Origin: CAYPPK01 sp964412615
GTDB taxonomy: Bacteria; Patescibacteriota; Minisyncoccia; Sungbacterales; HO2-52-23
Reading direction: 5' to 3'
Assembly: GCA_964412615.1 (NCBI GenBank)
Contig: CAYPPK010000001.1
Location: 59,681 to 123,680 of the forward strand
Length of the DNA stretch: 64,000 nucleotides
A program made the position numbers and the translations under genes. Shown one piece after another: positions 51,477 through 59,282 of the stretch; position 1 is the stretch's first letter, and every line of letters begins with the position of its first letter. The notes beneath the pieces were generated by a model. It did not search any database. It was not told the origin of the DNA and saw nothing but the letters and a program-made list of their open reading frames with translations.

Positions 51477-52931
51477 ATGTCTATGCCGAAAGAAGGCAGG
51501 ATACATCTAAATAAATACGCTCCGCCGCCTCCCGAGTTGCCGGTCTACCAGCAAATAGATCCGCGGGAGGTTTCTTTTATCGGCCGCACCAATTACGAGG
51601 CGCCTCTGGAATCCAAGAAATATATTTTTGGCATCAGGCGCAAAGACCGCCGGCGCCATGTTTATATCGTGGGCAAGTCCGGAGTGGGCAAATCAAAACT
51701 TTTGGAACTTATGGCACGCCAGGATATTGCTTACGGCCATGGGGTTTGTTTGATTGACCCGCACGGAGACGTGATAGAAGAAGTTTTAAAATTTATTCCG
51801 GAAGAGCGCGTTGGAGACGTGATTTTGATTGATCCGGCCGACGCCGATTGGCCTATTTCTTTTAACCCCTTGCAAAAAGTGCCGCCTGATTTAAAGCATC
51901 AAATGGCGCAGGGTTTGATTGAAGTCATGGAAAAACAATTCGGAGCCAACTGGACCCCGCGCCTGGAGCATGTTTTTCGCTTTACAACCTTGGCTTTATT
52001 GGATTATCCCGAGGCGACTTTGCGGGGTATGATCTCCATGCTAACTGACCGACCGTATCGCCAAAAAGTCATTGAATACATTACCGATGACATGGTAAAG
52101 CGCTTTTTTGCGGTAGAATTCGCCGATTGGTCGGAGAAGTTTGATACTGACGCCATCATTCCTTTGGTAAATAAACTCGGCCAATTTCTTTCCATGCCCA
52201 TGCTGCGCAATATTTTTGCCCAGAAAGAAAATAAAATTGACTTGGAGGAGATAATGAACAATAAAAAAATCCTTCTGATTAACCTTTCCAAGGGCAAACT
52301 GGGAGAGGAAAATTCCAGTTTCTTCGGTTCCATGTTTATTACCAAGATCAAACAGGCCGGCATGGCGCGGGCCGGCATGCCGGAGGAAAAACGAACGGAC
52401 TTTTATCTATATGTAGACGAGTTCCATAATTTAGTAACCGATTCTTTTACCAATCTTTTTTCTGAAGCGCGCAAGTACGGGCTTAACCTTACCGTCGCTC
52501 ACCAATATACCGCTCAGCTTTTACCTGAAGTGCTGGCTACTGTTTTGGGTAATGTGGCCAATATTATTATTTTCCGGGTTGGGGGCGATGACGCGGCCAA
52601 ACTGGAATCCGAAATGACTCCGGTTTTCAAGGCCAAAGACATGATTAACTTAGGCACGCAGGAATTTTATATCAAAGAAACAATTGACGGAGAGACCTAT
52701 GATCCTTTTTCTGCCGAAACTCTTAAGATTCTTCCGGCTCCGCATCCTTCTTACAAAAGCAAAATTATAGAGGCTTCCCATCAAAAATACGCCATGCACG
52801 TGGAGGAAGTTAAAAAAATGCTCAAAGAGGAAGAAGAGGCGGTGATTTTCAGGAAAAATGGCAATACTTCTTCTGCCACTTCCGCCGACAATGCGAATGG
52901 CTACGAGTCTCCACCCGAACCACTGATTTAA
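51477..52931 (+). CDS. HerA/VirD4-like ATPase (type IV secretion/DNA translocase family)
   Basis: A 484-residue P-loop motor. Walker A IVGKSGVGKSKLLE (about residue 64), VCLIDPHGDVIEEVL, Walker B FYLYVDEFHN (about residue 308), the SEARKYGLNLTVAHQ sensor segment, and a C-terminal Ser/Asn-rich tail. The motif spacing fits TraG/TraD-like coupling proteins with no membrane helices. It follows the membrane partner by 5 bp. A second copy lies at 55810. Confidence 0.82.
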   Translation: MSMPKEGRIHLNKYAPPPPELPVYQQIDPREVSFIGRTNYEAPLESKKYIFGIRRKDRRRHVYIVGKSGVGKSKLLELMARQDIAYGHGVCLIDPHGDVIEEVLKFIPEERVGDVILIDPADADWPISFNPLQKVPPDLKHQMAQGLIEVMEKQFGANWTPRLEHVFRFTTLALLDYPEATLRGMISMLTDRPYRQKVIEYITDDMVKRFFAVEFADWSEKFDTDAIIPLVNKLGQFLSMPMLRNIFAQKENKIDLEEIMNNKKILLINLSKGKLGEENSSFFGSMFITKIKQAGMARAGMPEEKRTDFYLYVDEFHNLVTDSFTNLFSEARKYGLNLTVAHQYTAQLLPEVLATVLGNVANIIIFRVGGDDAAKLESEMTPVFKAKDMINLGTQEFYIKETIDGETYDPFSAETLKILPAPHPSYKSKIIEASHQKYAMHVEEVKKMLKEEEEAVIFRKNGNTSSATSADNANGYESPPEPLI

Positions 52932-52933
52932 TT

Positions 52934-53104
52934 ATGACTGCAAATCTCACGAAACGCATTTGGATTTTTTTATCCGCCTATGGTGTCTTTTTTGCGCTGC
53001 TTTCCTTTAGTCAGGAAATTTGGACCAAAGGTCTTTGGTGGAAAGGACTAGGCGCGTTAGCCCTTGGTTTTATTTTATACCGGGTTGTGATACATAAAGT
53101 GTAA
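52934..53104 (+). CDS. Small two-helix membrane protein (56 aa)
   Basis: A short gene between the ATPase and the zinc-finger gene. ATG 52934 starts two bases after the ATPase stop and TAA (53102-53104) overlaps the next ATG by one base. The 56 residues contain two hydrophobic stretches: IWIFLSAYGVFFALLSF and LGALALGFILYRVVI, separated by a Lys/Trp-rich turn (SQEIWTKGLWWKG). Tight spacing on both sides supports translation. Function unknown. Confidence 0.65.
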   Translation: MTANLTKRIWIFLSAYGVFFALLSFSQEIWTKGLWWKGLGALALGFILYRVVIHKV

Positions 53105-54861
53105 TGAACCAAGAAACCAAAATTTGCCAAAATTGCAAACAAAACTTCATCATTGAGCCGGAAGATTTTGCGTTCTATGAAAAAATTAAAGTTCCTCCGC
53201 CGACTTGGTGCCCGGAGTGCAGATTTCAGCGGCGGGCAGTATCCAGAAACGAGCGCAATCTTTTTCGGGTGAAAGACGCGCATGACGGGAAAGAAATCTT
53301 TTCCGGCATTCCGCCGCAGGCCAACCTAAGGGTTTATGAGCGTGATTTCTGGTGGTCAGACGGTTGGGATCCCATGGACTACGGTCGTGATTATGATTTC
53401 TCGCGGCCTTTCTTTGAGCAGTTTAGAGAACTGATGCACGAAGTACCATTTCCTGCACGCAATATACTTCGCCTGATAAATTCGGATTATTCTGATAATT
53501 GTGGAGATTCGAGGAACTGCTATTTGTGTTTTAACGTCGGGAATATAGAAGATTCTCTGTATATGGTTAGTGCCTATAACTGCCGGAATTGTTCTGACAT
53601 TAGTATGACTTCAGAAACCGAACTTTCCTATGATTCTTTTGAAGTCGGCAATTCGTACAAGATATTTTTCTCTCATCATATAGATGATTCAAACAATATC
53701 TGGTTTTCTAAGGACCTTACGGGCTGTTCTTATTGTTTTGGATGTATAAATCTGCGCGGCAAGCAGTACTACATTTTTAATCAGCCGTATTCTAAAGAGC
53801 AATATTTTGAGGAACTCAATAGAATAGATCTTGGCTCCTACGCAAATTTAGTTTCTATCGCTAAACGTGTAGAAAGTTTTTGGCAAAGTAATCCGAAAAA
53901 ATATTATCATGGAGTACACAATGTTAATTCTACCGGAGACCATATCCATAACAGCAAAAACGTCCAGTGGTGTTTTGGCGTAACCGAGACCGAGGACTCA
54001 AAATATTGCCAGGAAGTTTATAGAGGAGTGAAAGATTCCTATGACTATATGGACTGGGGGGATAAGTGTGAATTAATATACGAAGCCTGTGAGGTTGGAC
54101 TTGGCGGGAGAGAAGTCAAATTTTCAACAGTATGCTGGCCGGAGGTTTTTGATATTGAGTATTCTATGAGATGCGGGTCGTCCTCTAATCTATTTGGTTG
54201 TATTGGACTACGCAACAAGCAATACTGCATCTTGAACAAGCAATACTCAAAGGAAGATTATTTTAATCTTCGGGAAAAAATTATTAAACACATGGACGAG
54301 GTGCCGTATCAGGATAATAGAGGACATATTTATAAATATGGCGAGTATTTTCCTCCGGAATTTTCCTTAATTGCTTATAACGAAAGCTTAGCGCAAGATT
54401 ATTTTCCGCTAACAAAAGAAGAAGCACTCCGGCAGGGATACTTATGGCGAGATCCAAGCCCTCACGAGTTTCGAACCACAATTGCTGCCGAGGAACTTCC
54501 TGATCATATAAAAGATGTAACCGACTCCGTCTTGAAAGAAATAATAAAATGTTTCAGTTGCGGCAAGGCTTATCGTTTTATTGAGCCCGAATTTTCTCTT
54601 CTCAAACAAAATGGAATCCCTCTCCCGCGGCTTTGTTGGATTTGTCGGCACAATCGTCGCCTAAAACTCCGTAATTATCCCCACTATTTTAGGAGAAAAT
54701 GTATGTGCGGTGGGACAAAAAGCAAGGATGGAAAATATGAGAATCAAGCCTCTCATTTTCACGGCCAGCAGCATTGCCCGAATGATTTTTTTACAACATT
54801 TAAATCTGACCGGCCTGATATAGTTTACTGCGAGCCATGTTATCAAGCAGAAATTCTATGA
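53104..54861 (+). CDS. CPR-type zinc-finger protein
   Basis: A 585-residue, Cys- and Tyr-rich protein. It opens with a zinc ribbon (CQNCKQNF then WCPECRFQRR, residues about 8-41), the hallmark WWSDGWDPMDYGRDYDFSRP (about residues 82-101), and many repeated Cys motifs of the form CRNC, CSYCFGC, CFGC through the middle (about 125-400). It ends in a second pair of zinc clusters (CFSCGKAYRF, CWICRHNRR, CMCGG, CEPC). I recognise the pattern as widespread in Parcubacteria; no biochemical function is known to me. Its TGA overlaps the start of repeat C. Confidence 0.72.
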   Translation: MNQETKICQNCKQNFIIEPEDFAFYEKIKVPPPTWCPECRFQRRAVSRNERNLFRVKDAHDGKEIFSGIPPQANLRVYERDFWWSDGWDPMDYGRDYDFSRPFFEQFRELMHEVPFPARNILRLINSDYSDNCGDSRNCYLCFNVGNIEDSLYMVSAYNCRNCSDISMTSETELSYDSFEVGNSYKIFFSHHIDDSNNIWFSKDLTGCSYCFGCINLRGKQYYIFNQPYSKEQYFEELNRIDLGSYANLVSIAKRVESFWQSNPKKYYHGVHNVNSTGDHIHNSKNVQWCFGVTETEDSKYCQEVYRGVKDSYDYMDWGDKCELIYEACEVGLGGREVKFSTVCWPEVFDIEYSMRCGSSSNLFGCIGLRNKQYCILNKQYSKEDYFNLREKIIKHMDEVPYQDNRGHIYKYGEYFPPEFSLIAYNESLAQDYFPLTKEEALRQGYLWRDPSPHEFRTTIAAEELPDHIKDVTDSVLKEIIKCFSCGKAYRFIEPEFSLLKQNGIPLPRLCWICRHNRRLKLRNYPHYFRRKCMCGGTKSKDGKYENQASHFHGQQHCPNDFFTTFKSDRPDIVYCEPCYQAEIL

Positions 54862-54966
54862 ATCCCACACATAACCCTGGGCAAGATATACAATCAGCTT
54901 TGCATAAAATACTTATAGCTACTTTGTTGTTGGGGAAAACCGGCACAAAGTTATGTGTGGGATGAA
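54858..54966 (+). mobile_element. Inverted-repeat element copy C (start-codon-associated, MITE-like)
   Basis: ATGAA (54858-54862), then TCCCACACATAAC. The right arm GTTATGTGTGGGA (54950-54962) is followed by TGAAA. Element body 100 bp. The left ATG overlaps the TGA of the zinc-finger gene (ATGA), and a 35-codon frame from it (MNPTHN...LCVG) stops at TGA 54963-54965, overlapping the next ATG. Removing the element gives an ATGA junction, the norm in this genome. Confidence 0.75.
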
Positions 54967-55381
54967 AAAAAAGAAGGTAATGGTTTTTGGGGTTTTTGAT
55001 AAATTGCATCAAGGGCATATTTATTTTCTGAAGCAGGCAAAAAAATACGGTGAAGTTGTGGCCGTGGTGGCTCCTCATAAAGTTGTCGCTCAACTTAAAA
55101 AAAAGACGCTACTTCAATCAGAAAAAGAGAGAATGCGGGCCTTGAAAAAACTGGTTGCCAAAGCAATTTTGGGTGATAAAGTACAAGGTAGTTATATGGT
55201 GTTAAAGAGGTATAAGCCGGATATTATCTGCCTGGGGTATGATCAGAAGTGGTTAAAAAAAGACCTTAAAGAGAAGATAAGGAAGAGGGCAATTCCTCGC
55301 ATTCTATTGATTGATATAAAGTCTTATTTTCCAGAGAAATTTCATTCTTCTTTGTTAAGAAAAGTCCCCATTAAAAATTAA
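54962..55381 (+). CDS. Small nucleotidyltransferase (cytidylyltransferase-like fold)
   Basis: A 139-residue protein of the HIGH-type nucleotidyltransferase family: VFGVFDKLHQGHIYFLKQA (residues about 7-25) holds the HXGH motif. Similar small proteins include glycerol-3-phosphate cytidylyltransferase and archaeal FAD synthetase (RibL). The usual C-terminal ISST motif is replaced by SSLLRK, so the substrate is open. ATG 54962 is rebuilt by the end of repeat C; ATG 54953 would add MCG. Confidence 0.72.
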   Translation: MKKKKVMVFGVFDKLHQGHIYFLKQAKKYGEVVAVVAPHKVVAQLKKKTLLQSEKERMRALKKLVAKAILGDKVQGSYMVLKRYKPDIICLGYDQKWLKKDLKEKIRKRAIPRILLIDIKSYFPEKFHSSLLRKVPIKN

Positions 55382-55412
55382 AAGGTCGCTAGTTAGGAGG
55401 GAGATCAAATTT

Positions 55413-55712
55413 ATGGTTTTCCTATATATTACTTGTCATAACGAAGAACAAGCAAGATCGCTGGGCAAAGCTTTGCTGGCTCGCCGAGCCGCGGGGAATA
55501 TTCATTTTTTTCCCGCTTTTGCCATGAACCGCGGCAAGGGCGAAGCAGCAGAAACAAAAGAGATAGTAATGCTGGTGCAGACTGTTGATCAAAAAGTGCA
55601 GGAAATTGAAGACATCATCAGAAATATGAAGGCCGTGCCAAAAATCTGCGTGATTGCCATGTCCCGCCTAAGTCGTGAACATAAAGAATGGCTGACAACT
55701 CAAATTTCTTAA
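55413..55712 (+). CDS. cutA: CutA-like divalent cation tolerance protein
   Basis: A 99-residue ferredoxin-like protein that forms trimers in the family. It shows ITCHNEEQARSLGKALLARRAAG, the TKEIVMLVQT core and VPKICVIAMSR near the end. The conserved WxGK region is reduced. GGAGGGAG lies upstream of the ATG. Confidence 0.72.
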   Translation: MVFLYITCHNEEQARSLGKALLARRAAGNIHFFPAFAMNRGKGEAAETKEIVMLVQTVDQKVQEIEDIIRNMKAVPKICVIAMSRLSREHKEWLTTQIS

Positions 55713-55785
55713 TTTTACAGTGGTAAAAGAGTTCATCCTTTCCATGCCTACCCTAGAAGCTAGGGTTTAAATGCTTGGCCAAAAA

Positions 55786-55794
55786 TGTTATAAT
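55786..55794 (+). promoter_or_regulatory. Extended -10 promoter
   Basis: TGTTATAAT: TG, one base, then TATAAT (55789-55794). The ATG lies 15 bases after it, so the leader would be only about 9 nt. A CCCTA/TAGGG hairpin lies just upstream (about 55750). Confidence 0.6.
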
Positions 55795-55809
55795 ATAGCG
55801 ACCTGACCC

Positions 55810-57807
55810 ATGGCCAAAAACGAAAAAGATATTATTTATATAGGCAAATGCAATTTCCGCGGCAATGAGCGGGTTTTTGGCATTAAAACCAAAGATCGCC
55901 GCCAGCATATGTATGTAATCGGCAAGACCGGAGTGGGCAAGACCGCGCTTCTTAAAAATTTAGCGCTGCAAGATATCCGAGCGGGAAGAGGTTTGGCCAT
56001 AATTGATCCGCACGGTGAATTCGTGGAGGAAGTTCTCTCGCAAATTCCGCCAGAGCGAACCAACGATGTAATTTATTTCAATCCCGTTGATACGGAATTT
56101 CCCATCGGATTTAATGTTTTGGAAGTACCGGATCAAAAATACAAACACTTGGTAGTGTCTGACTTGTTGGGCATTTTTACTAAAATCTGGGCCAATGTCT
56201 GGTCGGCCCGCATGGAATACATTCTGCAAAATTGCATCATGGCCCTTTTGGATACTCCCGGCACCACGCTTTTGGGGATTCCGCGTCTTTTGGTAGACAA
56301 GGACTATCGGCAAAAAATAATTGCCAACGTCAAAGATCCGGTAGTAAAATCCTTCTGGGTGCATGAATACGAGACCTGGCGGGATCAATTTAGAAACGAA
56401 GCCATAGTTCCAATTCAAAATAAGGTAAACCAGTTTTTAAATACCGCTTTTATCCGCAATATCGTAGGCCAGCCCAAATCCACGCTTAATATCCCAGAGA
56501 TCATGAATTCCCGGAAGATCCTTCTGGTTAATGTTTCCAAGGGAAGAATAGGAGAGGATAATTCCGCGCTCTTGGGCGCCATGATTATTACCAAAATACA
56601 ACTCGCGTCCATGGAACGCGTGAGAATTCTGGAAGACGAACGGGTGGATTTTTATTTATATGTGGATGAGTTCCAGAATTTTGCTACCGATTCTTTTGCC
56701 AGCATTTTATCCGAAGCAAGAAAATACCGACTAAACATTATTATCGCGCATCAATATGTAGGGCAGTTGGTAACTGATGTCTCCACTAAAGTCCGCGACG
56801 CGGTATTTGGTAACGTAGGAACTATGATTACATTTCGGGTGGGAGCTACGGATGCCGAATTTCTGGAGCCGGAATTTACTCCCGAGTTCATGGGACAGGA
56901 TATAATAAATCTTCCCAACCATCATGTTTATTTGAAATTAATGGTGGATGGAGTTACTTCTCGGCCGTTTTCTTCCGTTACGCTGCCCCCTTTGCAGTTT
57001 GAAACCGATCCGGAAGTGCGGGAGAAAATCATCAAGGTTTCGCGGCAGCGTTATGCTAAACCAAGAGTAGAAGTGGAAGATAAAATTTCACGCTGGAGTG
57101 GACTTTCTGGAGAATTAGAGGAGAGGGGGAGCAGCGGAACCCCAGCTCTGCCGCCAGGCCAACTTATAGAAACTCCTTGCTGGAACTGCGGCAAAACCGC
57201 CACCGTGCCGTTTAAGCCCGATGGCCGCCGGCCGGTTTATTGCATGTCCTGTCTTAAGCAGATAGAAGAGGGCAAACTTATTCCTATTCCCGAACGCATG
57301 CCTAAAGTTGGCCGGGAAAAATACAGCCAGTCTCTAGAAGGACTGGGAATTGAATTTGGAGCAGCAAGTAAGGAGACTCGGCCTTCTTATAACCAAAACC
57401 AAGATAGAAAGGAGCCAATGGCAGTTCCTGATAGAATTGGGAATCGTCCCGCTATGCCCAAAGGAAATAATTTTCAGCGCAATAAGCGACGGGAGGATGA
57501 ACGCGTGAAAACGCCCAGCAAAAAGGAAGAAATAAAAATGGGGATACGCTCGCAACCCGTGGTGCGGTCGGCTTCGGGAGTAAAGCCTATTTCACTTTCT
57601 TCTTTGGAGCCCAAAATAGAAGAAGAAAGTCCGACGAACGAAGAAAAAAAATCTCCAAATAAATTTCCCGGATTAAAAGAGCTTTTGCGCGAAGTACTCA
57701 AAACTGATCAAAATCATAAAGAAGAAATAAAAACGACAGAAAATAAAAAAAGAGAAGCAAAAGAAAATAGCAAAATAGTAAAACCCGGAGATGTAATAAA
57801 ATTTTAA
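55810..57807 (+). CDS. Second HerA/VirD4-like ATPase with zinc ribbon
   Basis: A 665-residue paralogue of the 51477 gene. Walker A IGKTGVGKTALLKN (about residue 37), LAIIDPHGEFVEEVL, Walker B FYLYVDEFQNF (about residue 280), ILSEARKYRLNIIIAHQ. It then adds a zinc ribbon CWNCGKTATVPF...CMSC (about residues 457-480) and a long Lys/Glu-rich disordered tail. Start ATG 55810 is near a promoter, so it is expressed apart from the upstream cluster. Its stop codon lies in the structured spacer that follows. Confidence 0.82.
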   Translation: MAKNEKDIIYIGKCNFRGNERVFGIKTKDRRQHMYVIGKTGVGKTALLKNLALQDIRAGRGLAIIDPHGEFVEEVLSQIPPERTNDVIYFNPVDTEFPIGFNVLEVPDQKYKHLVVSDLLGIFTKIWANVWSARMEYILQNCIMALLDTPGTTLLGIPRLLVDKDYRQKIIANVKDPVVKSFWVHEYETWRDQFRNEAIVPIQNKVNQFLNTAFIRNIVGQPKSTLNIPEIMNSRKILLVNVSKGRIGEDNSALLGAMIITKIQLASMERVRILEDERVDFYLYVDEFQNFATDSFASILSEARKYRLNIIIAHQYVGQLVTDVSTKVRDAVFGNVGTMITFRVGATDAEFLEPEFTPEFMGQDIINLPNHHVYLKLMVDGVTSRPFSSVTLPPLQFETDPEVREKIIKVSRQRYAKPRVEVEDKISRWSGLSGELEERGSSGTPALPPGQLIETPCWNCGKTATVPFKPDGRRPVYCMSCLKQIEEGKLIPIPERMPKVGREKYSQSLEGLGIEFGAASKETRPSYNQNQDRKEPMAVPDRIGNRPAMPKGNNFQRNKRREDERVKTPSKKEEIKMGIRSQPVVRSASGVKPISLSSLEPKIEEESPTNEEKKSPNKFPGLKELLREVLKTDQNHKEEIKTTENKKREAKENSKIVKPGDVIKF

Positions 57808-57965
57808 GGGCTTTGTCCAAAAATCCGAGCCATCAGGCGACGGATTTTTGGTTACAAAACCTTAACCTCGCTCTAACTCAAAGAAATACTCAGATGTCCG
57901 ATCGGTAAGCCGAAGGCGTTGCCGCGAGATAACCCTATACCGCAAAAGACGGAGTTAGGGCGTGG
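57804..57965 (+). repeat. Structured two-copy spacer element, copy 2
   Basis: TTAAGG/CCTTAA (57804-57809, 57860-57865), TTTGT/ACAAA, CCAAAAATCCG/CGGATTTTTGG (57817-57827, 57841-57851), then CCTCGCTCTAACTC (57866-57879) with GGAGTTAGGGCGTGG (57951-57965). The layout equals copy 1 at 23401; the two inner stems differ in sequence but still pair. It fills the exact gap between two convergent genes. There is no T tract, so it is not an ordinary terminator. Confidence 0.6.
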
Positions 57966-57966
57966 A

Positions 57967-58536
57967 TTAGGCCTTTTTTACCCTCTCCACATACTCTCCT
58001 TTTTCCGTATTGATGCGAATTATATCCCCCGTATTTATAAATAAGGGCACTTGAACAGCGGCTCCGGTTTCCAGGGTCGCTGTTTTTGTTCCGGCAGAGG
58101 AACGGTCGCCTTGAACCCCCGGAGGAGCTTCGGTAACTTCAAAATCCATCTTGATTGGCAAAATAATAGTAAGCAGCTCTTCATTAAAGAATACGGCAGT
58201 AATTTCGGTATTTGGTTTTAGCCATTTTTTGTTCTCGCCAATAAATTCTTCCCTCACAGGAAAGCGCTCATTCGGCTTTTGCGGATCTATAAATGTATAT
58301 TCACCCCGATGTTGGAATAAAAACTTCAAAGGGCGTTTTTCCACATCAGCCTCCTTAAACATATCTGCCGGCTTGAAGTTGCGCGAAAGAACCTGTCCGG
58401 TTTTCAAATGCCGGATTTTGGTCTGCACCGAAGACCCGCCCCGGCCAATGTGCTGGTGGGCAACTTCAAGAACCTGATAGGGGACACCGTCAAGTTCAAT
58501 TAGGGAACCTGGTTCTAAGTCGTTTATGGAAAGCAT
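57967..58536 (-). CDS. efp: Translation elongation factor P
   Basis: A 189-residue three-domain protein that rescues ribosomes stalled at proline runs. It starts MLSINDLEPGSLIELDG, with the P-site loop HQHIGRGGSS (residues 27-36) where the tip residue is Arg32 instead of the Lys of E. coli. Domain II/III signatures include FIDPQKPNERFPV and the C-terminal GDIIRINTEKGEYVERV. No modifying-enzyme gene is visible here. Confidence 0.93.
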   Translation of the reverse strand: MLSINDLEPGSLIELDGVPYQVLEVAHQHIGRGGSSVQTKIRHLKTGQVLSRNFKPADMFKEADVEKRPLKFLFQHRGEYTFIDPQKPNERFPVREEFIGENKKWLKPNTEITAVFFNEELLTIILPIKMDFEVTEAPPGVQGDRSSAGTKTATLETGAAVQVPLFINTGDIIRINTEKGEYVERVKKA

Positions 58537-58742
58537 AACGATTTTAAATTACAAATTATATTGACTTTTTCCACTGCAGGTGCCCGGCTGGCGCGATAGC
58601 GCTGTTCAACCAGGCCGGTGTCGAAGGGCCTGTGACTGGGGAGGAGATCAAGAAGCATTTCCTGAACGGCTCACCTGAGCCGATTCAAATCGGTCGAGAA
58701 CCAATTCGTGCTTCCAGCCTTCCCGGAAGGAAGAAATAACAC

Positions 58743-58785
58743 GCCCGCGACGAGCCCAGCGCTCCTCGCGGGCTTCGTCATTTTT
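58743..58785 (+). terminator. Candidate terminator in spacer
   Basis: GCCCGCGA / TCGCGGGC stem, then CTTCGTCATTTTT. It would end a short transcript starting upstream of 58600. Confidence 0.5.
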
Positions 58786-59104
58786 ACGGCAGCTTTTGAG
58801 CTGCTACCACAAGAAAAATCTTTTAGTGAACGGTCTGCTAGAGCTGTTCTGCTCGTATGCGAACTTGCGTAGCTCGGCTACAAATTACCGAAGCAAGGAG
58901 GGCTGGGAAACAGGGGCTCCGCCAAACAATCTCTGTCTATTTCCTCTAATTCAGACCTATAAATTTAAAGATACAAACATTTAAAGGTTTCAGCTAAGCG
59001 GAGAACACTGAGGGGCTCCCACCGACGAGCGAGGATAATTTGTCCAAGCGAAGCAGGCTAAGCACTAGAGCAGACGGCGGGAAAGCAGACAAGCGAGCGG
59101 ACTC

Positions 59105-59113
59105 TGTGGATAA
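59105..59113 (-). promoter_or_regulatory. DnaA-box consensus sequence
   Basis: Exact TTATCCACA on the minus strand. Confidence 0.35.
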
Positions 59114-59282
59114 CTTTTCTTTATTACTTCTACCGGAATATTATAATGAAATTAAGCCATTAAATCAACTCGCTTTTGCCTTGCGGGAAAAGGTCGTACC
59201 CTTGTTTGGGGTAAATCATGGTAGATGGTTATTGTGCACAATAACTTTTATTCTTAATTTTTTATTTTTAATTGAATAACCT

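Larger units (their letters stand above)
58537..59282 (+). other. 746-bp GC-rich intergenic region, no assigned gene
   Basis: Between efp and the membrane-channel-like gene. A frame open from 58548 to TAA 58737-58739 encodes a plausible stretch (GVEGPVTGEEIKKHFLNG) but lacks ATG. A hairpin GCCCGCGA/TCGCGGGC (58743-58750, 58766-58773) with a T-rich tail looks like a terminator. Further on, no ORF has convincing context, and I recognise no tmRNA, RNase P, SRP or 6S RNA. A TTATCCACA box on the minus strand lies at 59105-59113. Confidence 0.5.

Noticed and set aside
58796..58984. 62-residue frame in the GC-rich spacer
   Set aside because: No start context and no coding signal; probably chance.
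58560..59110. tmRNA, RNase P RNA, SRP RNA or 6S RNA
   Set aside because: I looked for the key conserved words of each on both strands and found none.
59040..59279. 79-residue protein before the channel-like gene
   Set aside because: TTG start, no ribosome site, low-complexity start and no recognisable domain; overlaps a DnaA-box and AT-rich promoter-like sequence.
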